Below, piece by piece: positions 1 to 6,636 of a DNA stretch of 7,620 bases. The stretch's first letter is position 1. Every line of letters begins with the position of its first letter. The translations under genes and the position numbers were made by a program. The stretch lies in the NCBI GenBank assembly GCA_027064245.1, contig JAMOPZ010000416.1, positions 1-7,620 on the forward strand, in the 5' to 3' direction. The notes beneath the pieces are model-generated. The model saw nothing but the letters and a program-made list of their open reading frames with translations. It was not told the DNA's origin and did not search any database. This DNA comes from Campylobacterales bacterium (lineage in GTDB: Bacteria; Campylobacterota; Campylobacteria; Campylobacterales; Arcobacteraceae).

Positions 1-1
1 A

Positions 2-202
2 AATGGTATTTTTAAAGATAATTTTGTAAAATTATATAAAAATTATGGATATAGCCTTTATCATTTAGATAAATACTTTAGTGTAAATCCAGATGCTAGA
101 ATCAAAATTGAAAAAAATCCAATGAAACTTAAAAAAGTTGTTAAACAATTTGTTCCAAAAGAGTTAAGAACTAGTTATTTTTATTTATATAAAGGAATTT
201 AA
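2..202 (+). CDS. C-terminal end of an unidentified protein (5' truncated by the window)
   Basis: An open frame enters from the left edge and gives 66 residues before a TAA at 200-202. I do not recognise the family. The tail is basic and aromatic, with a segment reading GYSLYHLDKYF, then a lysine-rich stretch, then the ending LRTSYFYLYKGI. A glycosyltransferase or methyltransferase tail would fit the setting, but nothing in the visible part shows that. The stop codon shares one base with the ATG of the next gene (TAATG), so the two are almost certainly co-transcribed and translationally coupled. A ribosome binding site for the next gene (AAAGGA, 191-196) lies inside the last codons. That this is a real coding tail is fairly sure; its function is unknown. 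Confidence 0.7.
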   Translation, partial: NGIFKDNFVKLYKNYGYSLYHLDKYFSVNPDARIKIEKNPMKLKKVVKQFVPKELRTSYFYLYKGI

Positions 203-1269
203 TGCCATATAAACAAAATAATATTGATTTTGTTATACCTTGGGTTGATGGAAATGATAAAGAATGGTTAGAAGAAAAGAAAAAATATATACCATCAAAT
301 AAAATTCTAAATACTAATAGCCGTTTTATAGATTGGGATAATTTACAATATATTTTTAGAGCATTTGAAGAATTTACACCTTGGGTTAATAAAATATATT
401 TTATAACATATGGGCATTTACCAAAATGGTTAAATATAAATCATCCAAAATTAGTAATAGTAAAACATGAAGATTTTATAGATAAAAAATATTTACCACT
501 TTTTAATGTTAATCCATTAGAAATTAATTTGCATAGGATTAAAGGTTTGAGTGAAAAATTTGTTTATTTTAATGATGATTTTTTTATCTTAAAACCAATT
601 AAGCCAGATGTTTTTTTTAAAAATAATTTACCTCTTGATTTTGCTATACTAGATAGCATTCATGATGGTTCAATATCTCATATGCTCCTTAATAATATAG
701 ATATAATCAATAAAAATTTCAATAGACATATAAAGCCAGAATATGAGAAAAAAAAGTTAGTATTTAAAAACTTTTTTAAATGGTTTTACCCATTATATGG
801 TAAAGAGATTATCCAAACTATAGCATGTATGTATATCAAAAAAGGTCATACAGGATTTGTAGGCAATCATCATCCGCAACCATTTTTAAAATCAACTTTT
901 GAAATATTATGGGAAAAAGAAGAAAAAAAACTTTTAGAAGTTAGTTCTTCAAAATTTAGAACAAATGAAGATGTAACACAGTATTTATTTAGGTATTGGC
1001 AATTAGTAAGTGGTAACTTTATACCACTTAATTATATAGATTATAAAAAAACAAGAAAATATATAGAAATAAGAACTCTAAAAGATTCATATAATGTTAA
1101 TAAAGATATAAAATCTAAAAAATACACTTTTTATTGTATAAACGATGATATATCTAAAGGAAGATATACAAAAGAAGATATGAGCCATAGAGACTTTGAA
1201 TTATCTAAAAGGCTTATTAAAGAAGCACTAAATACAATGTTACCGAAAAAATCTAAATTTGAGATATAA
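202..1269 (+). CDS. Stealth-family capsular polysaccharide phosphotransferase (sugar-1-phosphate transferase)
   Basis: The 355-residue protein shows the conserved regions of the Stealth family in order. CR1 is IDFVIPWVDGND at residues 8-19. CR2 spans about 47-130, with PWVNKIYFIT, PKWL, LPLFN, the run EINLHRIKGLSEKFVYF and the acidic NDD at 124-126. A CR3-like part has HHPQPF at 223-228 and FRTNEDV at 251-257, and a CR4-like tail ends LPKKSKFE. Known Stealth enzymes, such as the meningococcal serogroup A and X capsule polymerases and the human GlcNAc-1-phosphotransferase, move a hexose-1-phosphate from a UDP-sugar and create a phosphodiester link. By inference this one adds or polymerises a phosphosugar in a capsule, in the cytoplasm. 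No signal peptide or membrane segment is seen. The start is well supported: AAAGGA at 191-196 lies 5 bases upstream. Donor and acceptor cannot be read from sequence. Confidence 0.9.
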   Translation: MPYKQNNIDFVIPWVDGNDKEWLEEKKKYIPSNKILNTNSRFIDWDNLQYIFRAFEEFTPWVNKIYFITYGHLPKWLNINHPKLVIVKHEDFIDKKYLPLFNVNPLEINLHRIKGLSEKFVYFNDDFFILKPIKPDVFFKNNLPLDFAILDSIHDGSISHMLLNNIDIINKNFNRHIKPEYEKKKLVFKNFFKWFYPLYGKEIIQTIACMYIKKGHTGFVGNHHPQPFLKSTFEILWEKEEKKLLEVSSSKFRTNEDVTQYLFRYWQLVSGNFIPLNYIDYKKTRKYIEIRTLKDSYNVNKDIKSKKYTFYCINDDISKGRYTKEDMSHRDFELSKRLIKEALNTMLPKKSKFEI

Positions 1270-1272
1270 AAT

Positions 1273-2595
1273 ATGAATAATAAGCCATTAATCTCTATAA
1301 TAGTTCCTGTATATAATACGGCAAAATATTTACAAAGATGCTTTAAATCTATACTACAACAAACTTTTACAGATTTTGAAATTATTGCTATAGATGATGG
1401 TTCAACAGATGATAGTTTTAGTATATTAAAAAATCTACAACTACAAGATAAAAGAATTAAAATATATTCACAGCAAAATCAAGGTTTAAGTGCAACAAGA
1501 AATCGTGGTATATCTTTATCTTCAGCAGATATATTATCATTTGTTGACAGTGATGATACTATTGAACCAATTATGTTGCAAGAAATGTATAGAGCCTTTG
1601 AAGAAGATATTGATATTGTTTTTGCAAGATGTAATTATTTAGACATAAATGAGAATATAGTAAAGGTAAGTAAAATATTACCAAAAGTAAAAAATCAATA
1701 TTTTATTGAGCTTATAGAAGGTACATTACCTCCTAGTGCACCTCTTGGATTGTATAGAAAAAAGTTATTTTTACAAAATAATATATATTATCCAAAAGAT
1801 GTTTTTTTTGAAGATGCACCTACAACATATAAATTAGTTTATTATGCAAAACAAATATCCACTATTCAAGCTTCCTTTTATAATTATTATCATAATCCTA
1901 AATCCATATCTAATGTATTTTCAAAAAAACATATTAATGATCTTATTTTAAATATTAATGATTTACAAATATTTTTATCTAAACATAAAATTTATGAAAA
2001 ATATCAAGAATCTTATCAAAAAAGAATTGTTAGTATTGTAAATTATATTTGCTACAAAATAAAGCAAAATGACTATTTAGAAGAAAAAAGATTTGATATA
2101 ATCAAAAATACATTTTTATTTTTAAATAAATATAGTCATTTAAAAAATATTCATATTTCAAAAAAGTTACTTTTATATAGAAATATGATTTTACTCATTT
2201 CAAGTGATAAACAAAATTTAATTATAGACAAATATTGTGATTTAAATGATAAAACATTATTTTTATTAAAGAAATCTATTACTTCTAAATATGGATTGTT
2301 TTATAATATTATGGAAAAATTAAAAAATGACAATATTAGGCAAATATATATATATGCAGCAGGAGAATTATGTGAAAAATTTATTACTTATATAGAAGAG
2401 CTTAATATAAACATTATTGCAGTTATTGATAAAAATTATAGTAATGTAAAATGTAAATATAATGTAATTTCTGTAGAGACTTTTTATCAGCTTGATAGTA
2501 GTGATACAACTGTGGTTATTCTAAGTGAATTTTATGCTCAAGAGATTATAAATAAAATAAATTTTAAAGGTAATAAATACTACTATTATATGTAA
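1273..2595 (+). CDS. Family 2 glycosyltransferase with C-terminal Rossmann-like domain
   Basis: The first ~220 of 440 residues form a classic GT-A fold, family 2 domain: ISIIVPVYN at 7-15, DDGSTDD at 41-47, GLSATRNRG at 71-79, the metal- and nucleotide-binding DSDD at 92-95, and a candidate catalytic acidic pair ED at 180-181 in VFFEDAPTTYK. Such enzymes transfer one sugar from an NDP-sugar to a growing glycan at the inner membrane face. Residues ~225-350 are a basic, mostly helical-looking linker. Residues ~352-440 look like a small Rossmann-type domain (IYIYAAGE at 358-365, then AVIDKNY, then TVVILSE), apparently without the catalytic domain of a sugar epimerase or dehydratase. The gene starts 3 bases after the Stealth stop, with only a weak ribosome binding site (GAG at 1261-1263), so translation probably depends on coupling. 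The sugar transferred cannot be stated. Confidence 0.9.
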   Translation: MNNKPLISIIVPVYNTAKYLQRCFKSILQQTFTDFEIIAIDDGSTDDSFSILKNLQLQDKRIKIYSQQNQGLSATRNRGISLSSADILSFVDSDDTIEPIMLQEMYRAFEEDIDIVFARCNYLDINENIVKVSKILPKVKNQYFIELIEGTLPPSAPLGLYRKKLFLQNNIYYPKDVFFEDAPTTYKLVYYAKQISTIQASFYNYYHNPKSISNVFSKKHINDLILNINDLQIFLSKHKIYEKYQESYQKRIVSIVNYICYKIKQNDYLEEKRFDIIKNTFLFLNKYSHLKNIHISKKLLLYRNMILLISSDKQNLIIDKYCDLNDKTLFLLKKSITSKYGLFYNIMEKLKNDNIRQIYIYAAGELCEKFITYIEELNINIIAVIDKNYSNVKCKYNVISVETFYQLDSSDTTVVILSEFYAQEIINKINFKGNKYYYYM

Positions 2596-2601
2596 TTAAG
2601 T

Positions 2602-2607
2602 AAAAGG
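2602..2607 (+). promoter_or_regulatory. Strong ribosome binding site placed for ATG 2614, not for the long reading frame
   Basis: AAAAGG lies 6 bases before the ATG at 2614, ideal spacing. That ATG opens a 5-codon frame only. The in-frame GTG at 2607 overlaps this site and so is an unlikely start, and the in-frame ATG at 2631 lies 23 bases downstream. Ribosomes loaded here may reach the long gene by termination and reinitiation. Confidence 0.5.
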
Positions 2608-2613
2608 TGTTTA

Positions 2614-2631
2614 ATGGTTATGGATTGGTAA
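2614..2631 (+). other. Five-codon mini-cistron overlapping the start of the next gene
   Basis: ATG at 2614 reads MVMDW and stops at TAA 2629-2631, whose last base is the first base of the ATG at 2631 (TAATG). The same stop/start overlap joins the first two genes of the window. The frame probably makes no functional peptide. It looks like a by-product of the 11-bp duplication at 2615-2636 and may pass ribosomes on to the long gene. Whether it is translated is inference. Confidence 0.4.
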
Positions 2632-2636
2632 TGGAT
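2615..2636 (+). repeat. Imperfect 11-bp tandem duplication at a gene start
   Basis: TGGTTATGGAT (2615-2625) is followed directly by TGGTAATGGAT (2626-2636), identical at 10 of 11 positions. Each copy contains ATGGAT. Eleven is not a multiple of three, so the first ATGGAT (2620) runs into TAA after three codons, while the second (2631) opens the 549-residue frame. Confidence 0.75.
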
Positions 2637-4280
2637 ATTGCGAAAAGAAAAATACTCTTAGTTTTAAATTTTAAAGTTATTGATATATATCGAAAATTAA
2701 TAGAAAGTTTATTAAATAACTTTAATATTACAATTATTTTATTAGATTATTATCAAACATCTGAAGAAGTTAATAAAAAATGTATTTTTAATAATCAAAA
2801 AATTGAGTTTTACTTTTACAAGAATTTATTCATTTCAATAGAACCAATAAAATTTAAAAAAAATAACTCATTTTTAAATTATTGTACACAATACTCTACA
2901 ACACTTAAATATAAATATAGTTATAATTTAGCTAACCAATATCTTGAAAACAACAATATAGAATTAATATTACATACTCAAGATACTTCACTAAATAATA
3001 TTGGATTATTAAAGGCTGCTTATGATTTGAATATACCTACGATTATACCTTCTGCAATAATGATGGAACCTGATGATTATTTTAGAAAAGGAAAACTTCA
3101 ATATATGTTACATGAAAATAATACATTTTATGAAAAATATATTTTTAATAAAGTTTATAGTAAATTTACTAAACTTAATAACATTTTTTATTATACTGCA
3201 CCTGTTTTAAATTTTTTAAAGAATTATAATCTATTATCTTCAAATCCATGGCTTTATGGTGGTGCTTTATATACAAGATATTTAAGCGTAAGTAATCTTT
3301 ATCATAAAAATATATCTATTGAAAATGGTATTGACCAAGAAAAGATAAAACTTATCGGTGATATTAACTATGATCAATTATATATAAATTATAAAAAAAC
3401 AATAAATAAAACTAATACTATTATATTAGCAGTTCCACAATTTTTTGAGCATAATTATTGTACTTTTGCAGAAGCAAAAAAAAGAATAGAATATTTAGTT
3501 GAAATTTCATCATCAATTAATAACTTTAACTTAATCCTATCACTCCATCCAAGTATGAAATATGATAATTATCAATATTTAGAAAATAAATATTCTTGCA
3601 AAATCAGTAAGAAACCTTTATTTGAAATATTACCTTCTGCAAAATTATTTATTTGTACACAGTCCAATACAATAATATGGTCTACATTATGCCATATAAA
3701 TACCATTGTAGTTGATTTTTATGATTGGGATTATACAACAACAAAATTATTAACTTCATGTATATTAATAAAGGAAAAAAGATTATTTAATACTACTCTT
3801 ATTAATGATACAATAAATAAAACACTAGATTTTACACATGATGACAAATTATTATCTAGAGATTTAGTTTTTACTGGAAATGTTATTGACAATTATATAT
3901 CTTTAATCTCAAATACAATAAAAAATAATAATCGTATAAAAAAAAGAAAATATTTTATTCCTCTAACATCTCTTTATTTTAAATACAAATATTTTGTCAA
4001 AAAATATAAATTAGCAAAATTAAAAAAAATACTCAATCAGTATGATAATTTTTATATTGCACCATACAATGATATGACTCAAGAATTAAATGATTTATTA
4101 AATAATTCTAAATTTAATGGATACATAGATAACTATAAAAACAATCAATATACAAAAGATATAAATGATATTAATTTCGATAAATCTTGTATTATAATAG
4201 TATCTCCAAATTATAGTGATGAAATTTATGATATATTTAAAACGAAAACAAAAAACTTATATGTATTTAATTTATTATAG
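2631..4280 (+). CDS. GT-B-like glycosyltransferase of unassigned family with degenerate C-terminal Rossmann-like domain
   Basis: The protein has 549 residues from ATG 2631, and I do not recognise a named family. The N-terminal part (~5-130) looks like a Rossmann half: KILLVLNF, then IILLDYY, then LILHTQDTS with H115. After about residue 250 a second half follows with TIILAVPQFFE, LILSLHPS (HP at 306-307), FEILPSAKLFICTQSNT (CTQSNT at 342-347) and NTIVVDFYDW. The order of a late HP, then a CTQSNT-type loop, then a hydrophobic VVDF strand resembles GT-B enzymes such as KpsS/TagF-like capsule proteins and UDP-GlcNAc 2-epimerase-type folds. Residues ~470-549 (FYIAPYNDM, then SCIIIVSPNYSDEIYDIF) resemble the terminal module of the preceding GT2 without its small-residue loop. 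No membrane segment is seen. GTG 2607 would add eight residues, but it overlaps the only good ribosome binding site. Role inferred: transferase in the same glycan pathway. Confidence 0.75.
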   Translation: MDIAKRKILLVLNFKVIDIYRKLIESLLNNFNITIILLDYYQTSEEVNKKCIFNNQKIEFYFYKNLFISIEPIKFKKNNSFLNYCTQYSTTLKYKYSYNLANQYLENNNIELILHTQDTSLNNIGLLKAAYDLNIPTIIPSAIMMEPDDYFRKGKLQYMLHENNTFYEKYIFNKVYSKFTKLNNIFYYTAPVLNFLKNYNLLSSNPWLYGGALYTRYLSVSNLYHKNISIENGIDQEKIKLIGDINYDQLYINYKKTINKTNTIILAVPQFFEHNYCTFAEAKKRIEYLVEISSSINNFNLILSLHPSMKYDNYQYLENKYSCKISKKPLFEILPSAKLFICTQSNTIIWSTLCHINTIVVDFYDWDYTTTKLLTSCILIKEKRLFNTTLINDTINKTLDFTHDDKLLSRDLVFTGNVIDNYISLISNTIKNNNRIKKRKYFIPLTSLYFKYKYFVKKYKLAKLKKILNQYDNFYIAPYNDMTQELNDLLNNSKFNGYIDNYKNNQYTKDINDINFDKSCIIIVSPNYSDEIYDIFKTKTKNLYVFNLL

Positions 4281-4300
4281 TGAATATGTTATACTATAAT
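4274..4300 (+). repeat. AT-rich inverted repeat spanning the stop codon, with a TATAAT at its right end
   Basis: ATTATAGT (4274-4281) and ACTATAAT (4293-4300) are exact reverse complements around an 11-base loop. The TAG stop (4278-4280) lies in the left arm. No T-tract follows, so this is not a convincing terminator. The right arm ends in a perfect TATAAT (4295-4300), a possible -10 box for the next gene without a clear -35. In DNA this A+T-rich either could be chance. Confidence 0.3.
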
Positions 4301-4314
4301 TAAATAATCTTGAT

Positions 4315-4320
4315 AAAGGA
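4315..4320 (+). promoter_or_regulatory. Ribosome binding site deciding the start at 4331
   Basis: AAAGGA lies 10 bases before ATG 4331. It comes after the upstream in-frame TTG at 4310, which has no such site, so ATG 4331 is the better start. Confidence 0.6.
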
Positions 4321-4330
4321 TAACATTATA

Positions 4331-6433
4331 ATGAATTTAGAAACTTTTTATAAAAATAAAATAATTTTAAATTCAAAAAATAATATTCTCGAGTATCTAT
4401 CTAGATTTAAAGATAAAAAAATAATACTATTTTTTGAAAAAGATACATATTCTAAATATAAAGATATATTAAATTTAGATAGTTTGAATATTATTAACTT
4501 TATCAATATTGCAAATATTAATAAAAAAATATCTATTGATACGAATACAACAATATTAATATTAGTAAAAAATTTTTACCACGATCTAAACTCATTTAAA
4601 TATTTATATGATAATAACCTTTATCAAAATGATATTTGCACTGATATACTATTAGATATGGATATAGTTAAAAAAGATACTTTTAATTTTTTATGGGAAA
4701 ATATAACAAAATTAGAAAATAATTTACATACAAAAGATATCAACTTTATTATAAACAACAATCATACTTCATATATTGACTTATTTTATATTTTATTGTT
4801 AAAAAATAATTTAATTAGTAATAAATATGCATACGCTCTTATTTACTTGGAAAGATATAAAGATACTTTTGGTAATTTATCTCAAAATTTAAATAATTTA
4901 ATTATATTTTTTGATAAGCCATCTATTGAAAATAATTATTTTTTTGGATTAGACTATCTTAGATTCTTTTCTTTTATTAGTATTTTTATAGGTACGACAT
5001 CAGCTAAACTTCCAGCTAAAAGTAAACATATAAATATAAATCATGGGATTATAGATGATCCAAATCCTATTTTAAGTAATATAAAAAATACTGATACAAT
5101 TAATCATTCTTTTTATGCTAAAAAAAGTAAATCACCAATAGATATAAATATTGTAAGTTCTAAAATATTACAAACTGATAATTCTATTTCATTGGGGTAT
5201 CCTAAATTAGACAAATTTATTGACTATTATACTAGAAATAAAAATAATCATAAGTTATTAATAGTAATTGCTATATCAACAATTATGTGGAATTGTGAAA
5301 CAATAACTCCCATAATACAAGATAGTGAGTTCATTTATAATATACTAAAAAAATTTCCAAAATATAAAATTATGCTTAGGCCTCATCCTTCTGAAATAGA
5401 TCATGATTATATTAAAGATTATTCCAATAAATTAAATTATTATACTAATTTTGAATTAGATAGAGAAAAATCTTATTTAGAAAACTTTACAAATGCAAAA
5501 GTTTTTATCTCTGATGGATTAGGAAGTTCAGCTTATACATATGCTTTTGCAACTTTAAAACCAGTTATTTTCTATATACCTAAACTAAAAAAGTATATGA
5601 ACGACTATGGAGATAAATATTATGTTAAAAATTTAAATATTATTGGTGATATAGCTACAAATCAATTAGATTTAATTAATTTGATTAACAAATATTTATC
5701 TAATAAAAATTATGTAAATAGCAAATCAATAGATATTAAAAAATTAAGAGATAAAAATATTTTTAATATAGGTTCATCGGAAAAACAAATTTTATCATTT
5801 ATAAAGAATTATATAATAACTGAACAATTTAATTTAATTAAAAATTACTATCAAAATAAATTTATAAAAACTTCAAAAATTAGAATTAATAACTATTTTG
5901 ATAAATTTAAAGATAAAAAATTAGCAATTTATGGTGCAGGTGAGCATTTTACTACTGTACTTATGCAAATTTATGATTTTACGAAACTTAATATTAAATA
6001 CTTCAGTGATTCTAATGTTGCATTAATTGGAAAAAAAATATTAAACTATGAGATAGTAAGTAAAAATTCACTAGATAATGTAGATATAATTTTAATATCT
6101 AGTAAAAAGTATGAAAAAGAGATTAAAAAAGATTTATTATTAAAATATAATAATGTACATACTATTTATGAAGAATTAAACCATGAAATTGCATTCTATA
6201 TGAATAACCCTAATGATAAGACACTAAGAAACCTTTGGTTAAATATTCAAATAATTGAAAAAGAATTAAAAATAGATGATATAAATATAATTTTAAATAA
6301 TAATTATTCAAACTATGCAAAGCTATTAAATCATTGTAAGTCTTTATTGAAAAATAAATACAATAAAAAAATAAACTATTCAGATGATTTAAAAGATATT
6401 TATTTAAATAATAGTCTTTATTGCATCAATTAA
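4331..6433 (+). CDS. Large multidomain TagB/TagF-like (CDP-glycerol glycerophosphotransferase-type) transferase
   Basis: This is a 700-residue protein from ATG 4331. The middle (~200-500) follows the GT-B pattern of the CDP-glycerol glycerophosphotransferase family: NHGIIDD at 237-243, SLGYPKLDKF, LLIVIAIST, MLRPHPSE with H352, then FISDGLGSSAY (SDGLGSS at 394-400) and KPVIFYIP. Characterised relatives move polyol-phosphates to teichoic-acid-like polymers, while others are general capsule transferases, so the donor is open. A Rossmann-like module with GAGE at 535-538 follows the core. After it comes a tail with LWLNIQ at 635-640. The N-terminal ~26-151 looks like a diverged copy of that module plus tail, without the glycine loop. 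The protein has a high Asn, Ile and Lys content, reflecting extreme A+T content. No signal peptide or clear membrane segment is seen. It is the last gene of the polysaccharide run, with a likely terminator directly downstream. Confidence 0.75.
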   Translation: MNLETFYKNKIILNSKNNILEYLSRFKDKKIILFFEKDTYSKYKDILNLDSLNIINFINIANINKKISIDTNTTILILVKNFYHDLNSFKYLYDNNLYQNDICTDILLDMDIVKKDTFNFLWENITKLENNLHTKDINFIINNNHTSYIDLFYILLLKNNLISNKYAYALIYLERYKDTFGNLSQNLNNLIIFFDKPSIENNYFFGLDYLRFFSFISIFIGTTSAKLPAKSKHININHGIIDDPNPILSNIKNTDTINHSFYAKKSKSPIDINIVSSKILQTDNSISLGYPKLDKFIDYYTRNKNNHKLLIVIAISTIMWNCETITPIIQDSEFIYNILKKFPKYKIMLRPHPSEIDHDYIKDYSNKLNYYTNFELDREKSYLENFTNAKVFISDGLGSSAYTYAFATLKPVIFYIPKLKKYMNDYGDKYYVKNLNIIGDIATNQLDLINLINKYLSNKNYVNSKSIDIKKLRDKNIFNIGSSEKQILSFIKNYIITEQFNLIKNYYQNKFIKTSKIRINNYFDKFKDKKLAIYGAGEHFTTVLMQIYDFTKLNIKYFSDSNVALIGKKILNYEIVSKNSLDNVDIILISSKKYEKEIKKDLLLKYNNVHTIYEELNHEIAFYMNNPNDKTLRNLWLNIQIIEKELKIDDINIILNNNYSNYAKLLNHCKSLLKNKYNKKINYSDDLKDIYLNNSLYCIN
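4406..4783 (+). repeat. N-terminal copy of an internal protein module (copy A)
   Basis: Residues 26-151 of the 700-residue transferase. The copy opens with FKDKK (26-30) and ends in a block starting LWENI (121-125) and including INNN (141-144). The block at 121-151 matches 635-665 without gaps at 15 of 31 residues. The opening shares the 15-base TTTAAAGATAAAAAA with copy B, exactly 1500 bases apart and in the same frame. The Rossmann glycine loop is absent (LFFEKD in place of IYGAGE). Low-complexity A+T-rich coding could inflate the match, but the shared W, E, D and Y residues argue for real homology. Confidence 0.5.
5906..6325 (+). repeat. C-terminal copy of the internal protein module (copy B)
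   Basis: Residues 526-665 of the same protein: FKDKK at 526-530, an intact Rossmann-type GAGE at 535-538, an IILISS strand, and the terminal block starting LWLNI at 635. It pairs with copy A, placing the TagF-like core between two related modules. The spacing differs by 14 residues between the opening motif (500 apart) and the LW block (514 apart), so the copies have small gaps. Confidence 0.5.
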
Positions 6434-6437
6434 TATT

Positions 6438-6491
6438 CTAAGAAGATATGATTTTCAAAAAATCATGGACTTGTTCTTAGCATTCTCTTTT
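6438..6491 (+). terminator. Probable intrinsic terminator after the polysaccharide operon
   Basis: Two nested perfect inverted repeats begin 5 bases after the stop at 6433. The outer arms are CTAAGAA (6438-6444) and TTCTTAG (6474-6480). The inner arms are ATGATTTT (6448-6455) and AAAATCAT (6459-6466) around a 3-base loop. TTCTCTTTT follows at 6483-6491. The trailing T run is interrupted and the stems are A+T-rich, so termination may be weak. The position directly after the last gene supports the call. Confidence 0.5.
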
Positions 6492-6555
6492 ACTACTTTA
6501 TAGAAAATTTTGAAAAAAGTCTAATATAAAAGATGAGTGAAATTTAGGTTTTTTA

Positions 6556-6577
6556 TTGTAAAATAGCTAGATATGAT
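6556..6577 (+). promoter_or_regulatory. Possible promoter for cysC-sat
   Basis: TATGAT at 6572-6577 resembles a -10 box, preceded by a T-rich stretch and TTGTAA at 6556-6561. The gap between the two is only 10 bases, so TTGTAA is not a normal -35. Campylobacterota promoters often lack a clear -35 and rely on T-rich upstream DNA. A start near 6584 would leave almost no leader before the ribosome binding site at 6585. A new promoter is expected here, after the terminator and at the compositional change, but the exact site is uncertain. Confidence 0.3.
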
Positions 6578-6584
6578 TTGGGTT

Positions 6585-6589
6585 AAAGG
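6585..6589 (+). promoter_or_regulatory. Ribosome binding site serving a short leader frame rather than cysC
   Basis: AAAGG lies 7 bases before ATG 6597, ideal spacing for the 12-codon frame, but 47 bases before the cysC ATG, which has no close purine-rich site of its own (only GAG at 6623-6625). Confidence 0.45.
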
Positions 6590-6596
6590 TTTTAAA

Positions 6597-6635
6597 ATGA
6601 AAATATCATTTACACTTATACTGAGATTGGTTTAG
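6597..6635 (+). CDS. Putative 12-codon leader peptide upstream of cysC
   Basis: ATG 6597 opens a frame reading MKISFTLILRLV and stops at TAG 6633-6635, one base before the cysC ATG. It has the best ribosome binding site in the intergenic region. It may couple translation into cysC by reinitiation, or it may be the broken 5' end of a lost gene at the edge of the variable locus. The peptide contains no cysteine and one serine, so classic attenuation by sulfur amino acids is not supported. An in-frame ATG at 6573 would lengthen it to 20 residues but has no ribosome binding site. Translation is unproven. Confidence 0.35.
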   Translation: MKISFTLILRLV

Positions 6636-6636
6636 T

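Noticed and set aside
611..931. Homopolymer runs (T8 at 611-618, A8 at 923-930) and T8 at 1802-1809 as phase-variation switches
   Set aside because: Runs of this length are expected at this A+T content. Classic contingency tracts in Campylobacterota are long poly-G/C runs, and none is present.
2607..2630. GTG start adding eight residues to the 549-residue protein
   Set aside because: The GTG overlaps the only good ribosome binding site and has just a weak one of its own upstream. ATG 2631 overlaps a stop in the TAATG form used elsewhere in the window.
4310..4330. TTG start adding seven residues to the TagF-like protein
   Set aside because: TTG lies upstream of the AAAGGA site at 4315-4320, which fits ATG 4331 instead.
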